From: Phoronis australis
Taxonomy: Eukaryota; Phoronida; Phoronidae
Direction: 5' to 3'
NCBI GenBank assembly: GCA_002633005.1
Contig: NMRA01000193.1
Coordinates: 128,641-192,640 of the forward strand
Length of the DNA: 64,000 nucleotides
A program made the translations under genes and the position numbers. Every line of letters starts with the position of its first letter. Position 1 is the stretch's first letter. A model generated the notes under the pieces. That model was not told the origin of the DNA, did no database searches, and saw nothing but the letters and a program-made list of their open reading frames with translations. Shown piece after piece: positions 1-25,329 of the stretch.

Positions 1-530
1 TCGGACGGATCCGACTACCGGTGTGCCCCCTAGTGGCAATTTTAGTTTTTTACGCTTACCTTTGTATCTTCAAAAGTCCTGAACGGATTTTCATGAAATT
101 TGGTATGTAGGCACCTAGTAGTGAGATGACGCTATCCTACTGTTTTCAGATGGATTCGACGTAGTTTGCGCCACCTAGTGGCCATTTTTACTGTTTTCGA
201 GTCTGTATTTTTGCGTCCACCCCTCTATCAACCAAACCGCTCAAAGGATGATTGTGAAAATTGGCGTGTATGTGCTTACTATAAGGAAGACAGCTGACAA
301 TGATTTTCAGACGATTTGGACTACTGTGGCGCCTCCTAGTGGCAGTTTTGTTTTTTTGCGCCCATGGCTGTATCTCCCAAACCGTTTGCAGGATCTTTAC
401 TAAATTTAGCAAGTGTATTTATGTGATGTTGACAACGGACGATGACGACTTTAGGATGATTCTGACTACCGGTATGCCTCTAGTGGCAATTTTAGTATTT
501 GCCTCTAGTGGCAATTTTAGTATTTTACAT
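1..530. mobile_element. Dispersed repeat with modules built on CCTAGTGGC (copy 1, cut by window edge)
   Basis: The stretch is made of diverged modules that each carry a CCTAGTGGCAATTTT-like core, at about 30, 172, 333, 477 and 504, so roughly 150 bp apart. Between the cores recur phrases such as ATGAAATTTGG and TCTCCCAAACC. The same phrases in the same order appear at 1131-2130, 5860-6190 and 9290-9508, so this is one dispersed family. The window starts inside the element. Reading frames here are short and not conserved between modules. I do not know the family name. Confidence 0.7.
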
Positions 531-1130
531 TGACCTCTGTATTTTCATAGGTCTTCAGGTGTATACTTTGTGTTACTTCGTGACTATGAAGGAAAAGTTC
601 CAAGTAGAAATTTGTTTCTGGCATTCTAATGCTGTGCTAATCTCGTATGTTGGTAAATTTGTTTTTAATTCTATGTTTCTGTGGTGCTTTAAGCAACTGG
701 TGTATAGGATGTGCTTGTATTATGAAGATTACTCACATTTTGCCCCTAGCCTATTGAGGAGACAATGACCATGCCTTTCCATTTTGCAAAGTACAACATA
801 CTACATATATGCCCTCTACTGGCCACTTTATGGTACCAATAAACAACCCTAGAAGGATACCGTATGCGGTGCAATTGTGGGCGCATTTCAACGCTCTGCG
901 TTGCTCTTGTTATAAATAAGGAAACGGATTACGAAAGAATTTTCTGTGCAGGAACAAAGAAGGAAATTTATCATCAATGTTGAAGAAAGTCCTTTGCTGG
1001 TTTACTTACTTAAGATCATGCAAGACTTTATAATGGAATAACAACCGTGGTGATATTTTCTGTCCGTTGTGTAAAATTTTATGATTTTTAGGTGAGAGTA
1101 CTGTATTATGTTGTTATCCTTGTCCTTCCA

Positions 1131-2130
1131 GCGTGCATCCGACATGCGTCTAGTGTCTGCTGCTGTGTCTTCTAAACCCTTGAATGTATGCTCTTGAAAA
1201 TTTGCAGATTTGCTCTTTTCATGGATAAGATGGTGTGAGCTAATTTTTGGACGGATCCGACTATCCGTGTGCCCCTAAATGCCAATTTTACTTTTTTACA
1301 TTCGTTAATGGATTTTCTTAAGATTTGGCAAGTGGGTATCTATTAGTAAGATGAATCTGCCTTTATGTTTTTGGATGGATTCAAGGCGTTTTGCATCACC
1401 TAGTGGCCATTTTTACTGTTTTTGAGACTGTTTTTAGGCATCTGCCCCTCTATCGAGCAAACCACTCTAAAGATGATTTTGAAAATTGACATATGTGTTC
1501 CTACTGGGAAGAGGACAGCTGAAGATGATTTTCAGACAATTGCGAGTACTGTGGCACCTCCTTGTGGCATTTTTTTTGCATCCGTGGCTTTATCTCGTAA
1601 ACCCTCCTTGTTGAATGTGGCAAGTGTATTTGTAGGAGGCTGCAACAGACGATGCCGACTTTCACACAGATTCGACCACCACTGTGACCCCTTGTGGCAA
1701 TTTTTTCCTGTTTTACTCAGTATCTTTGGAGTTCCTTGACACATTTTAACAAAATTTGGCTTATAGGTTTCTATTAAACAAGGCAATGACACCTTTACAT
1801 TTTCAGATGGATATGACGTAGTGCATTCTTCCTAATGGCCATTTTTATTAATATCAAGTGTGTTTTTGGCATCCATTTCTCAATTGACCAAACCACTCTC
1901 AGAATGGTTATGAAAATTGCTAAATTGTTCTTACTACGAAGACCATGGCTGACAATGATTTTGACTACTGTGGCACCCCTTAGTGTCAGTTCTGCTTTTT
2001 TCACGTCCACAACTGTTTCTCCTAAACCCTTGCAGCAGGATCTTTGTGAAGCTTAACTGGTGTATTTGGGGACTGTGACTTTTGGATTTACGTCACTACT
2101 GTTGTGCGGACTAGTTCCAATTTTAATTTT
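1131..2130. mobile_element. Dispersed CCTAGTGGC-module repeat (copy 2)
   Basis: The copy begins with degenerate CATCCGACATGCGTC and CTGCTGTGTCTTCTAAACCC, matching the 5' part of the short copies at 5880 and 9340. It then runs through about six modules with cores near 1270, 1396, 1556, 1687, 1828 and 1975. The modules differ from one another by many substitutions, so the internal repetition is older than the dispersal of the short copies. No coding sequence is supported. Confidence 0.65.
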
Positions 2131-2296
2131 TTTATGATCTTGGCAAGTTTGTTTCTATTGAGGAGAACATTGCTGGCTTGCTATGTACCCTGATTTTACT
2201 AATGTTACTCCCTGTTGTGGAAATGTTTAATAGTAATGATCCCATGTATCTGCACTATATGCAATGAACACGGTGGGCGTATATCAATGTTCAGCG

Positions 2297-2800
2297 CAGG
2301 CCTTTATCTAGGATTTTGAAAATAGGGTGTCCAAAATGGGGATCCAAATATTCCAGGGCGTCCATAATTCCGACGCGTAACCCCCCACCCCCAGCAATCC
2401 CCCCAAACACACAGATTTTTTTACAAAAAAGTGCATAGACCAAGGTTTTTACATCTAAGTTTACAAAACAGCCTTCTGCAGTGAGCATTTCTAATAAAAA
2501 AATGGTATAGACTTTTACAATGCTATCAACCAAGTGTGAGCATAGCAACATTGTATATACTTTGTATATACAATATACTTTGTATATACATTGTATATTT
2601 CTTCCTGCTTTGAAAAAAGAGCCCCCACTGTGAGCCTTCAGAGGCTTCCTAGTAATCATTACAATGTGTGTGTCCAAACTTGAAAGGTTCCTATTGACAG
2701 TGGGCGTCCAAATGATACATTGGGCATCCTTGCCAGAGCCTCTATATTAGTGCTATGGCGTCCCAATGGACGCCCAGGACATACGCTGCATAAAGGCCTG
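2297..2800. mobile_element. hAT-like non-autonomous TIR element with intact 8-bp TSD
   Basis: The left end is CAGGCCTTTAT and the right end is its exact reverse complement ATAAAGGCCTG. Directly outside, GTTCAGCG occurs at 2289-2296 and again at 2801-2808, an exact 8-bp target-site duplication. A CAG terminus with an 8-bp duplication is the usual signature of hAT transposons. At 504 bp with no transposase-like frame it is a non-autonomous copy. The interior holds runs such as CCCCCCACCCCC and a direct repeat of TTTGTATATACA near 2559-2595. Confidence 0.88.
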
Positions 2801-3270
2801 GTTCAGCGTTGTTCTTGTTTTTGATAGGACCAAAAACTATTCACCGTGGTGTTATGTTGTTTTACTGTTTTTAAGCAATAATACTACTATACGGTAAATA
2901 GTAAAACTGCCTGCTCAAACAAGTTTTCTTGCTTACATGCTGTCTGTCATAGTATTCCTGGAGTCTGAACTGCTAGTTTTTATTATTAATCAGCAAATGT
3001 CTGAATTGATATTGGCGTGGTGCAACAACCACCAGGTTTTGAATGAGGCGCTAAGTGTATATCTGTAAAATCAATATTGTGGAGATTGCAAACTATGTCA
3101 ACAGCGATTGAATTACTGTCTTTTATTGACATAATTGGTGATCTATGAGATGAGGTTTTATTTATTAGAAGTATAATCTTACTTAGAAATCGCTTTTTGA
3201 TCGCTAGCTTTTGGCCAAAAGTCAAAAATGCTGTCAAAACTGAGATTGTTTCTGGTGATGGAATGAGATA

Positions 3271-3454
3271 GGTAAATGAATGGTATGCAGTCCCATAGTG
3301 TATGTGGAACAAGATAGGTAAATGAATGGGATGCAGTCCCATAGTGTATGTGGAACAAGATAGGTAAATGAATGGGATGCAGTCCCATAGTGTATGTGGA
3401 ACAAGATAGGTAAATGAATGGGATGCAGTCCCATAGTGTATGTGGAACATGATC
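3271..3454. repeat. 46-bp minisatellite, 4 copies, with a hairpin in each unit
   Basis: Units start at 3271, 3317, 3363 and 3409, exactly 46 bp apart and nearly identical. Each contains TGGGATGCAGTCCCA (one unit TGGTA), a 5-bp stem around a 5-base loop. Because 46 is not a multiple of 3, all minus-strand frames read repeated peptides; these are artefacts of the array, not a gene. Confidence 0.93.
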
Positions 3455-4187
3455 AACACGTTTGTGCAGTTAGCTGTAAAACTGTAGAATTTAATTGAAT
3501 TAAAGAATACACTTTATGAAAGTAGAAAGCCTGTAGAATTTTATTTTTAACTTTATACTAAGTTGCCATTAATAATGAATAATTCCAACGAATCCAGTTA
3601 GGGCATGCCTACCAAAGTCAGCGTTGCATAGTGCCATAAGCGTGGAGCCAATGCGGCACTTACTTTTTGCAACCGAACTGCAGAAGTAGATTCTCTTTGA
3701 AGTGTTTTGATCCTATTCCACTGGAACTGCCACCGTATAGAATCGCATTACCAAAATGGGTTCTGGGAAATTGAACGAACTGTAGCATGCAATAGCATAT
3801 CCACGGTACCTGTGAGCTCATCGACTCGCCATGCTTTATTCGTATGGTTGTCCGGTCGATTCAAATTTGTGCTGTAGTTGGTTTACATGGTTTTCTTATG
3901 TTCATCGTCAAAATTAGGTGTTTCAGTAAAGTATTTCATAGCACAAGTAATGGCGGGAGTAGCTAGGTTACATCGTATTTGTTTATCCATAGATAGCCTA
4001 TGTATTATCTAGTTGTATATTCATCTAATCAGAATGTCTGTTACATGGTTATATCAGTGACGGGCACTTTTCTTCTACGTCATTGATCTGCTGCCACAAG
4101 TGCCACAAGTACACAGTAAAACCAGCTTTAATGCTTTCATTCACAATCGATGTTTAGTGGGTCTAAGATGATGGACTATCATTGTAT

Positions 4188-4250
4188 TGCCATGTTCCCA
4201 TGACCTGATTGGCTGAATCTTGCCATGTTCCCATGACCTGATTGGCTGAA
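4188..4250. repeat. 33-bp direct duplication
   Basis: TGCCATGTTCCCATGACC and the following TGATTGGCTGAA occur twice in tandem, 33 bp apart. Nothing else is recognised between 3455 and 4890, which is AT-rich non-coding sequence. Confidence 0.85.
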
Positions 4251-4889
4251 GTTACGAGCTTGATTAAGATGTCAGAATTACTATCCATGTCTTTCTAATT
4301 AAAATTTACCTAAAAGAAACCCAAGTATATTCATAGCAAGGTGATAGTATCAGTACCATGCCCAAATTTCATTTGATTTAAAAGTTCAAAATGAAATCTC
4401 AAAAACAATCAAAGTGGTTTTCGAAATTAGTTAATGCAACTTTTTATAGTCCCTGTATGTGGTTGCCCTTCATGACAAAGTGGAACCCATTATAAACAAT
4501 AACTGATGGTTTTGTGTAGAACAGTGTATAAAGTACCGTATCTGAAAGTTTCATTTGATTCTGATCAGCCACCTAGAAGGTATGACATTCCGAAAGTCGC
4601 CAAATTTGGACATTTTTCAAAGGTTTCACCGTTTGGGGTAATGGCTATAGGTGACACATTAAGGGCAAAGTCCTTTGATAGTTGTATCGCTTTTTAACTT
4701 GATGCACTGTAACATCTAAAAGAAAAGTCCACCTAAAGCTATGTGACTTGTATATTTCACTGACTTAATTAATACTACTGCCTTCTGATTTAGGCCACTT
4801 GCCCATATAAGCTCAACTTCTTCCCTTCTTAGATCGCTGGAGTTGTGAAGAACTGACAGTTTCATATCCTGCTCTGTGGGTTGTAATCC

Positions 4890-5180
4890 AGCTGGTCAAG
4901 CTAACGTGTTGAGCCTGGTCTATTTCAATTTTAATGAGCTGCTGGTCCTTCTCAAGCAAACATATTGGGCCTGGTCTCCATTAGTTACAAGGAGGTGCTG
5001 GTCCTTCTCAAGCTAACATATTGGACCTGGTCTCCATCAGTTATAATGAGCCACTAGTCCTCAACATATTGAGCCTGGTCTCCATAAGTTATAATAAGCT
5101 GCTAGTCCTTCTCAAGCTAACATATTGGGCCTGGTCTCCATCAGTTATAATGAGCTTCTAGTCCTTCTCAAGCTAATCAG
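4890..5180. repeat. 56-bp minisatellite, about 5 copies
   Basis: CATATTGGGCCTGGTCTCCA and close variants start at 4905, 4961, 5017, 5065 and 5121. The spacing is 56 bp except for one 48-bp unit with a small deletion. The array ends about 130 bp before the acceptor of the first PPP1R16 exon visible here. Confidence 0.88.
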
Positions 5181-5313
5181 TCACGTCTAATCCGAGTAAG
5201 CAAGGATGGCAGACCAATAGTAGGTCGTCTAAATGTAAACGTATTTTTGACAAGAGACTGGTTAGTAGTGTGATATGAATATTGGTGACAAAAACACTGT
5301 TGTGTTATTCTAG

Positions 5314-18202
<12,889 letters not shown>

Positions 18203-20839
18203 TCTAAGAAAGAATGGCCTTTGTCATTTGCACATAATTTTTCTGTAGTGTAACTTTGTTGAACGTAAACAATTTTGAGTGCTTTAGATATCCCTTCTGT
18301 ATTTGGCCTTCCTGCTCACAGACAAGCTCATTTTGGCATTTTGTCCAAGATATTGATAATCCATTGACAAACATTTTAAATCTTGATGTTCATTTCTTTG
18401 GTTGTCCTGAAAATTTATGTTTTCTTTTTTTGAAATTGTTTTCGTAATCATGAACAAACTGTTATACCTTGTAAGTGCTCTGTTGAATACTACCCCTGTA
18501 CTATAACGGTATCTTACTGAACACTAATCTTATCTTAACCAACTCATGGCCAGCCTGCGTGTAGGTCATTATATAGTAGATAATCAGGCTTTAACCTAGA
18601 ATGACTATCAGTCAGTTCTGTATTATTTCTACCTGTCTTAGGCTTGTTTTGAGGTGAAACGTACATTTACAAAAAAATCCCTAAGACTAGTCGAAATACT
18701 GGAACCATTTAACGTGGACCAACAGTGCAGCTACTTTCTAATTAGCTGCGGCAGTTCTTGGACCAAAACTATGAGTCGCATTATTCAATAGGTGGTGCGA
18801 GTAAGGATTGGATCTCTTCATCTTGTCATTGTAGCAGAGTGAGAAGAGTAGGCTTTTTACCTGCGTGAAGGTATTTTGGGGGTAAGGGTACCACGTTACA
18901 ATCTGAATGCATGATTGTTTAGTTAGGATTGTGTTTTCATTAGTGCCACCTTGTGACATTGGAGCTCCTCGTCTGACCTATGTCCTTGTCTATGGCAGAT
19001 TGATGTCGAAGAATTGATTTGACTGCTGTGGTGTACGAAAAGGTGTCGAAACAAATGTGACCATTCTAAGTTCATAGGGTCTAGCAACTGCTTGAGCTGA
19101 AATACCAGTTGTTGACTTTGCTGGAGGTCCAGGTTTTCATATCTGCTGGTTGGTAAACAACAGTTACAGTGACTGCATTGTCTTTATGGGTTTGCAGTGC
19201 TTTGGTTAAGCAAAACTTCAATGTCAAAGGATGCTTAGAGTTGTAGATTCTATATCTAAAATGTGATATTATGTATGTACTCATTAGAAGGAGCTAAAAT
19301 TATTTGTTGGCAAAAAGGAACAGGATATATTTCTGACTTGGAGGATGTTTATTTTGTAATAAGAAGATTAAAAGATGGTTCACCTCGTATTTATTATTGA
19401 CATGAGATTTATTTACTACCTATACACTGTAATTATTGATTGTATATTTTCATGAAGCTGTTCACGAGGCAAGTCAAAATTTTGTGCAAATTTAATGTCT
19501 GGTATTGATTTGAATACACTGCAGATTTGTGCAAACTGGTTTGTCTTTCTGTAAACTGACGTCAGCTAGTAATCCACTACCTCCACCTGGTGTTACATGT
19601 CCACTTCACTCTCCAGATGTCACCATGTTCACCAATAATCTGTTGTGGAGTCTACCCTGCATGGGGTCATCAAATGTAAGCCAAATTACTCACCGTCTTT
19701 TGTATTGAAATCGAATATGACTATCCAATTGTGCCTTCTCTGTTTCGACCGATAAATTGTACTCTTTACTGTCCTTTACTTAGGTCAAAAAGTCATGTCG
19801 GAAGATATGTCTGCAATGGAGGGTATGCTGTGTGTACTTCTTGGCTACACCAGCATTGGTTGCAAGCATGCATTGGTCAGCGTTGCTTAGAATTCCACTG
19901 GCTCTATGAGTATGTGATTTGCTGACTAGACTTGATTAAGAAAAGGTAGACACAGGTGTAGGAAAATGCCAGGGTGGTAAAAAATTAATACCTTGTTTTA
20001 ATTTTGTCAGGCTTTTCCCCGTGTGTGGGTGGGCGAAGGTTATTGCAGACCGGTGCTAGTAGCTTTTGGTGCAATGATAGACTGAAGACTGGTTCGAATT
20101 AATCCTTTATTAATCTCGACCGTACGTTCACAAGCCTACTCAAACAAAGCGTCCGAGGTAATGTCTGTTTTATGCTCCAGCCAGTGCTGCGAGGCCTTGG
20201 CTTGTGATGAACTGAGACATGTTCAGCAACTGTTACACTCACTAATTCAAATAACCTGCTGTCTTTATAGCTGGCTCTATTGACGCTCGCTGTAACTGCA
20301 AAATCCAATTTCAAGTGTCAAATTCGGAACACGGCGCATTCGTAACGGAGCTATGGCCAAGTATAGGCTCTCCCGCAATATCCCAGGCGACCGTCAGTGG
20401 CGCTGCGCACTACGACTCCGTTTCCGTCGTCTGCTCCACTGTGCAATCGTAGATTATGTACTATAGTCTATGGTGCAATGAAGAAAGTTTACTTCATTTT
20501 TTAAAGAAAATGGAACCTGAGTGACGATGAAAAAACAGAAGCTGCTGGTAAGATGTGAATTTTAATCGAAGGCTTAGTGAATCACTCAGAAACTCGCAAT
20601 ACTCTCTTTGTCAAACCTTATCTTAAGACGATTTCTAAAGCAATGCCGTCATTATTGCCAACACGAAAAACGGATTTGGTCTTTTGGGCATTTGAAGACT
20701 ATTTTAAATACGACAAATTTGTTAAGAATTGATGGCACAAAATATAAAAGTGTAATAAGCATTACAAAAAGAAGTAGGTTTCGCGCGCAAACGCTGTGGA
20801 CCATAAACAAGTGGGTCTCTTAGAATGAGGGTAGTAGTT
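18203..20839. other. Intergenic stretch after PPP1R16
   Basis: It presumably begins with the PPP1R16 3' UTR. I see no clear AATAAA signal in the first kilobase and no supported gene, RNA or repeat family. Short ORFs here have no exon-like borders or recognisable motifs. Confidence 0.6.
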
Positions 20840-20915
20840 AAGTCGTGGTGGTGTAGTGGTAACTCACGCGCGCTCTATCCACGAGGTCGTGAGTTCGAGT
20901 CTTTGGTAATTGTAG
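20840..20915 (+). mobile_element. tRNA-derived sequence with Pol III A and B boxes (SINE head or tRNA pseudogene)
   Basis: TGGTGTAGTGG fits the A box and GAGTTCGAGTC the B box, at a tRNA-like spacing. The intervening ACGCGCGCTCTATCCACGAG takes the place of an anticodon arm. The T-stem (GTGAG versus CTTTG) and acceptor stem do not pair, so it is not a functional tRNA. A T-rich run follows at 20938-20965. Confidence 0.6.
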
Positions 20916-21049
20916 TTTTTCCTGTTTGACACGTTCTCCGTGTTTTTTTTTTGTTTTTCTTTCTTGGATAATACTTCAGGAATCAAGGAAAATGCTTGAT
21001 TTTTAGAGGTAAAAACAGAAAAATTTCCTGGGCGAAAGGGGGGCAAACC

Positions 21050-21169
21050 CCCCTCCCGACCTCCCCCCATTCGGTGCTATGCGCATCTACAATCGTGGTT
21101 CAGTTTGCGCAAATGCTTACAGCCGGCCAAAATGTTGCCCCCCCTTGTGATATCCTAGATCCGCCACTG
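21050..21169 (-). mobile_element. Truncated copy of the CAGTGGCGGAT TIR family
   Basis: The right end GATCCGCCACTG at 21158-21169 and the inner GCATCTACAATCG, AATGTTGCCCCCCC and TATCCTAGATCC match the interiors of the copies at 27345 and 36123. No matching left end is visible, so this copy appears truncated next to the tRNA-like sequence. Confidence 0.65.
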
Positions 21170-21461
21170 AACATCATCATTGTACTTAACTCGGGGGTCA
21201 TGCCAATCAAACAGAACAACAAAACGAAACAATACAACTAAAAACAGCGTCAGTCTATATTCTGACAAAATTTCAAAACCGTAGCAAATCGGACCTTGAA
21301 GACTTTCCAAAAATCCTGTCAAGATTTGAAAATGTTAAGGATTTTAGAGAATCTTGTCAAGAGCCGTTTAAGAGAGATTTCAATTCTTGACGAATTTATC
21401 GTGGTCTTGAAGTAAAAGTATAGTCTTTTGATTTGACGTTTTGCCGAGTTTGCATCCAAAA

Positions 21462-21674
21462 TGGAATGCTAAAACGGAATAAATTCAGATTTACACTCCA
21501 GGATCATGATAATATTTTAATATTGATGTTAAAACATCAACATTTAAAATGTTGACAACATTTAGAGTGAAATGTTGACAAGATTTTTAAAATGCTGTCG
21601 ACATTTTAAATGTTGTTAATATCATCATGATCTGGAGTCTAAATCTGTTGAATTTATTCTGTTATGGCATTCCA
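21462..21674. mobile_element. Foldback element, about 213 bp
   Basis: The left arm TGGAATGCTAAAACGGAATA, then AATTCAGATTTACACTCCAG and GATCATGATAAT, is mirrored on the right by ATCATGATCTGGAGTCTAAA, then AATTTATTCTGTTATGGCATTCCA. The inner arms hold several ACATTTAAAATGTTGAC-type self-complementary words. The arms together span nearly the whole element. Confidence 0.85.
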
Positions 21675-22296
21675 CACAAGTGTGATCAGAAGGCGTGTTA
21701 AATTTCATTCCCGCATAAAAGATCCTACGTTCTCTTGACGTCATTCGTTGTCATTCGCATGATGTTCAAGGACGCTATTCAGTCGATGCGTGGTCACGTG
21801 GTTGAGAATATGATCAAGGTGGTTGGACTTGCCGTCGCGCTGTACGGGTGGTATACGTACCTCGAAGACTGCTTCAGAAACGGGCGACCGGTTGAATCTA
21901 GGCTTGAGTCCAATCGGTCAGGAGACATGGTCAGTTCATTGGCAGCAACTAAACTATTGGTTTTGAAACTCAAAATTTTAGTCGTGTTCGTTAAGGCGAA
22001 AATTGCTGCACAGATTGAGCTCTATCAATCTTAGTAACTAATCACTTGAGGTTGCGGAACGCCAACTCGCCGAATATGAAAGCTCTAAAAAGGTATCCCA
22101 GAAAGAATGCCCGAAACGCTACAAATAGACCGGATGCTGCTGTGGGGATCGATATTCGAACCTGTCGCAAGGTGCTTACGGTAACCCCATGGGCCAATAC
22201 TGTGGTCCTTGATGTGTTTCCTCAGTAGTCAGGCTTGGATACAGAGAAGTAATAACTGGTTTCCCCTCGATGAACAACCTGAGTCAGTGACTGCGT

Positions 22297-22586
22297 CAGG
22301 GGCGAATCCAGGATTTTGAGTGGGGGGCAGGGCACAGGAATAACCAGAATTTTGCCACAAGCACGCGCCCATCCTAAAATGTAGGGATGCAGGGGTCTCA
22401 AATTTCTGGGTTTGTGGAGCTTATTACTAAAAAACGGAAACCGGGGTTTATTCAAGGCCTATGCATTGTGCATTCGCCCTCCGAGCCCCCCTGCATGGGT
22501 GCGCGCATATGCTAGTCAGCAGTTCACGCCCCGAATTGTTTAGGGGGGCCATGACCCCCTTGACCCCCCTCCTAAATCCGCAACTG
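22297..22586. mobile_element. CAGTGGCGGAT-family TIR element with 5-bp TSD TGCGT
   Basis: The left end is CAGGGGCGAATCCAGG and the right end CTAAATCCGCAACTG. TGCGT lies at 22292-22296 and again at 22587-22591. The subterminal parts are G-rich on the left (GTGGGGGGCAGGG) and C-rich on the right (GACCCCCTTGACCCCCC), as in the other copies. Length 290 bp, non-coding. Confidence 0.8.
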
Positions 22587-23537
22587 TGCGTGACATCTGA
22601 CAGAATTTGTTCATTTTTGCGGGCAAGTGAATGAGTATTTTCAACTATGCGTCATTCCTAATTCCGACACATGGTTGCGCAAGAACATACGAGCAGACCT
22701 TGCGTCTTCGTTACGATAACGACACGCTATGTCGGCGAGAAAGTTAGCGTAGAAATACGGTACCATCAGTAGACCTGCTATGAAAAGAACCGGCCTATTT
22801 GTCCGCTCTCGGTGAGACGAGGCCTCAGTGTAAGTACGCCTGCAGTCTCAACTTCGACAGGACGCCAGCAGCCGTCAACAAAATTTGAGCCCTCAGTTTT
22901 ACTGAAAATTGATACATTTTTAAGAGCAGTATTTTTCAAAGTTATTTTTGGTAGTTAACACAATCTAAAAGTGTTCTGTTACTGACAAAGCGGCGATGTT
23001 CTTTTTCATTAAAAGTACTAATCGAGGACCGTCTTAAACGACGTTTCTCCAATTACTTGGGAATAGGTCTATTCCGATATCTGAGGAGGTGTTGGTCTGA
23101 GAAGTAGCGAAACCTAATCCATGAAACTGAAGACAGCCTTTCGTAGACTAGCATACCTATATGTCCGGCCGGCCAAGTATACAGGGACAACAGTTGTGGA
23201 AACCCATTTGAAATTTTCTCCAGACTTTACAGCATGAGAGCCACCTTCATTAGATTGCTACTAAACTGGGCAGTAGCAGTGAACCACGTCACAGATATTG
23301 AAAGTGAGTTTCTAACATTCACGCACCATTCTCACTTCGCTTTATTCCAAAAACATAATACCTTTGTTCCTACGACTACCTTTGCAGCCGTAAATTCAAA
23401 ATGAAATCATGTTACCGTCCCTTTGAGTAACTGTCGACCTCGTCGATTTTTTTGAAATTTTCAAATTGCTACTCATACCAGACCAGTTCTTTCAACGTAT
23501 TAAATTATCCGCCAAATGTGCGAGTTAATTATTTCAG

Positions 23538-23715
23538 TTTGAAACGACTACAACTTCAACAGGCTGGTACAATTCAACACGTGACAAATCTGTCTGCCGA
23601 ATTCAGGCACTTTAACAGTTTTCAGTCAAATTTCTTTAGTTCGTGGGCAGTTTTGGTGTATGTGGCCGATGGGACTGTGTTTCATACTATGAGCGCTGTA
23701 GTGGTAAAATTACAA
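23538..23715 (+). other. Exon-like open segment, unassigned
   Basis: An acceptor-like AATTATTTCAG is followed by 178 bp open in one frame, ending in a donor-like ACAA|GTAAGT. The translation includes LKRLQLQQAGTI, AEFRHFNSF and SSWAVLVYVADGTVFHTM; the last part is hydrophobic. I do not recognise it and found no convincing partner exon on the plus strand within several kb. It may be chance. Confidence 0.2.
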
Positions 23716-25329
23716 GTAAGTAGTCAATGCCCATCGTTTCACCTTGAACACTGAATTTAAAAGTGCACTGAATTCGCAAAACCTGATCCACAAACATGTA
23801 GGCCTATTTTTTAACTCACGAGTGGGTATTTACTTCGATGTCGTAGAGGCGCAGAAAGGGGCTCAACCACACATATAGGCCCACCTTTTCGTATTAAGAC
23901 AAGGGTCCGCGTGCGTTTCAAGCGGTCTCTGAAGGGGGAGCAATTTTAAAGGGAATGGGCGCGTAACGCTCAGAAACGATATGCTGGAGGCGTTTTTAGT
24001 CGAACATGAAAAGCGGGGGACCATTGGCCTTGCCAAACAGCGAGTTGGAGGTAATATCTAGTAGCAGACAAGAGCCTTCGTCTGTTACTGTCTGATTCAT
24101 TTTGCTGTACTGCAAGAGGTCCAGTCAGTGTCGAAGAGCACGTGGTAGGTTATCTAGTCTAACCGTCCCCCGCCCTCCATTTCTACGAACTCCCGCATTC
24201 CTCTGATTGCCGTTGTGGCAAATGCACCCGAGTTTGTGCTCCCATGTTTTAACCCGGATCCCATCGGTCACGTTTTGGGGTCCAAGATGCCCAGAATAGA
24301 GCAAAGTGACTCTTCATTGTCAAGTCAACGCCACACAAAGTTCCTTTTTGAATAAATTGCACTGGACGTATGGTCACGTGCGCCGGAAAATTAGGCAACA
24401 ATGCTGTCGTCAGCGTAGCAGTGCATCGATACCGTAAGCTATTGGACATATCAAGCGTACGCCCCACTATAGGCGTCACTTGCTGTGCGTAAGCGATACG
24501 TCAATATGTTGAAGGTTGGCTGCACGCTCCACTATAAACGTAATTTATAGTGCGTAGGCGCTATGTTTAAATGCCAAAAGGTTGGCTGCGCCTACGTGCG
24601 CCTACGCCCCACTACAGCACTGGTTTCATATCATTTCGAACAACGAAGATATCGATCGTCAAAAATGATGATTTGCGAAGATATTGTGAAAAGTGGTTAT
24701 ATTGGCCGATTTCTTTGTTTGATGGTAAATAAAAACTCTAAACGAGGTTTTCTGCGTGTTGGCAGCAACCATGTGCAGTTCTAACGTGAAATCGACCCAG
24801 TTTTAAAAATTCACGTTTACAATTTTCGCAAAAATGGTTATCTTCGAATTATAAACGATGATAACCGACATTTTAATGTGTGAATTGAGATTTTCAGTAA
24901 TCGAGGCTTCAGAAAATATTTAAATTGGACAGGAAAGTTAATTGACAAATGCCAAACGACTTCAAACACAATGCATGTGAGCGCAATGCTGCTGTTACAA
25001 AATGACCCCCTCCATATGCATTGGAATACTTCGGATCTTAATTAGCAGTTAACAGACCTAATAAAGTTCACACGCCACAATCGCCTGTCATTTCGTTTAC
25101 TGTTCATCCTTTTATTTGAGGAAGGTGAGTCCAGAATGCGAGTTTCGAAGTGGCTGCGTAAAAAAGGACGAAGAAGAAGTTCTAGAAGCGAGGCTTCGTC
25201 AATTGCGTAAAATAAGAAAGAAGAGTGGAGGAAACAGGCACAGAACTCTGTGCGTCAAATGAGACAAAGGTTGAAATTAAAAACACATGCATTGGCAAAA
25301 TCTAGGTTTTTATTACAGTGTATCATATC

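Noticed and set aside
2986..3459. 157-codon minus-strand ORF and overlapping shorter ones
   Set aside because: Produced by the 46-bp tandem array; peptides repeat with the array and no splice or family evidence exists.
20085..20105. GGTTCGAATTA as a tRNA B box
   Set aside because: No convincing A box or cloverleaf upstream.
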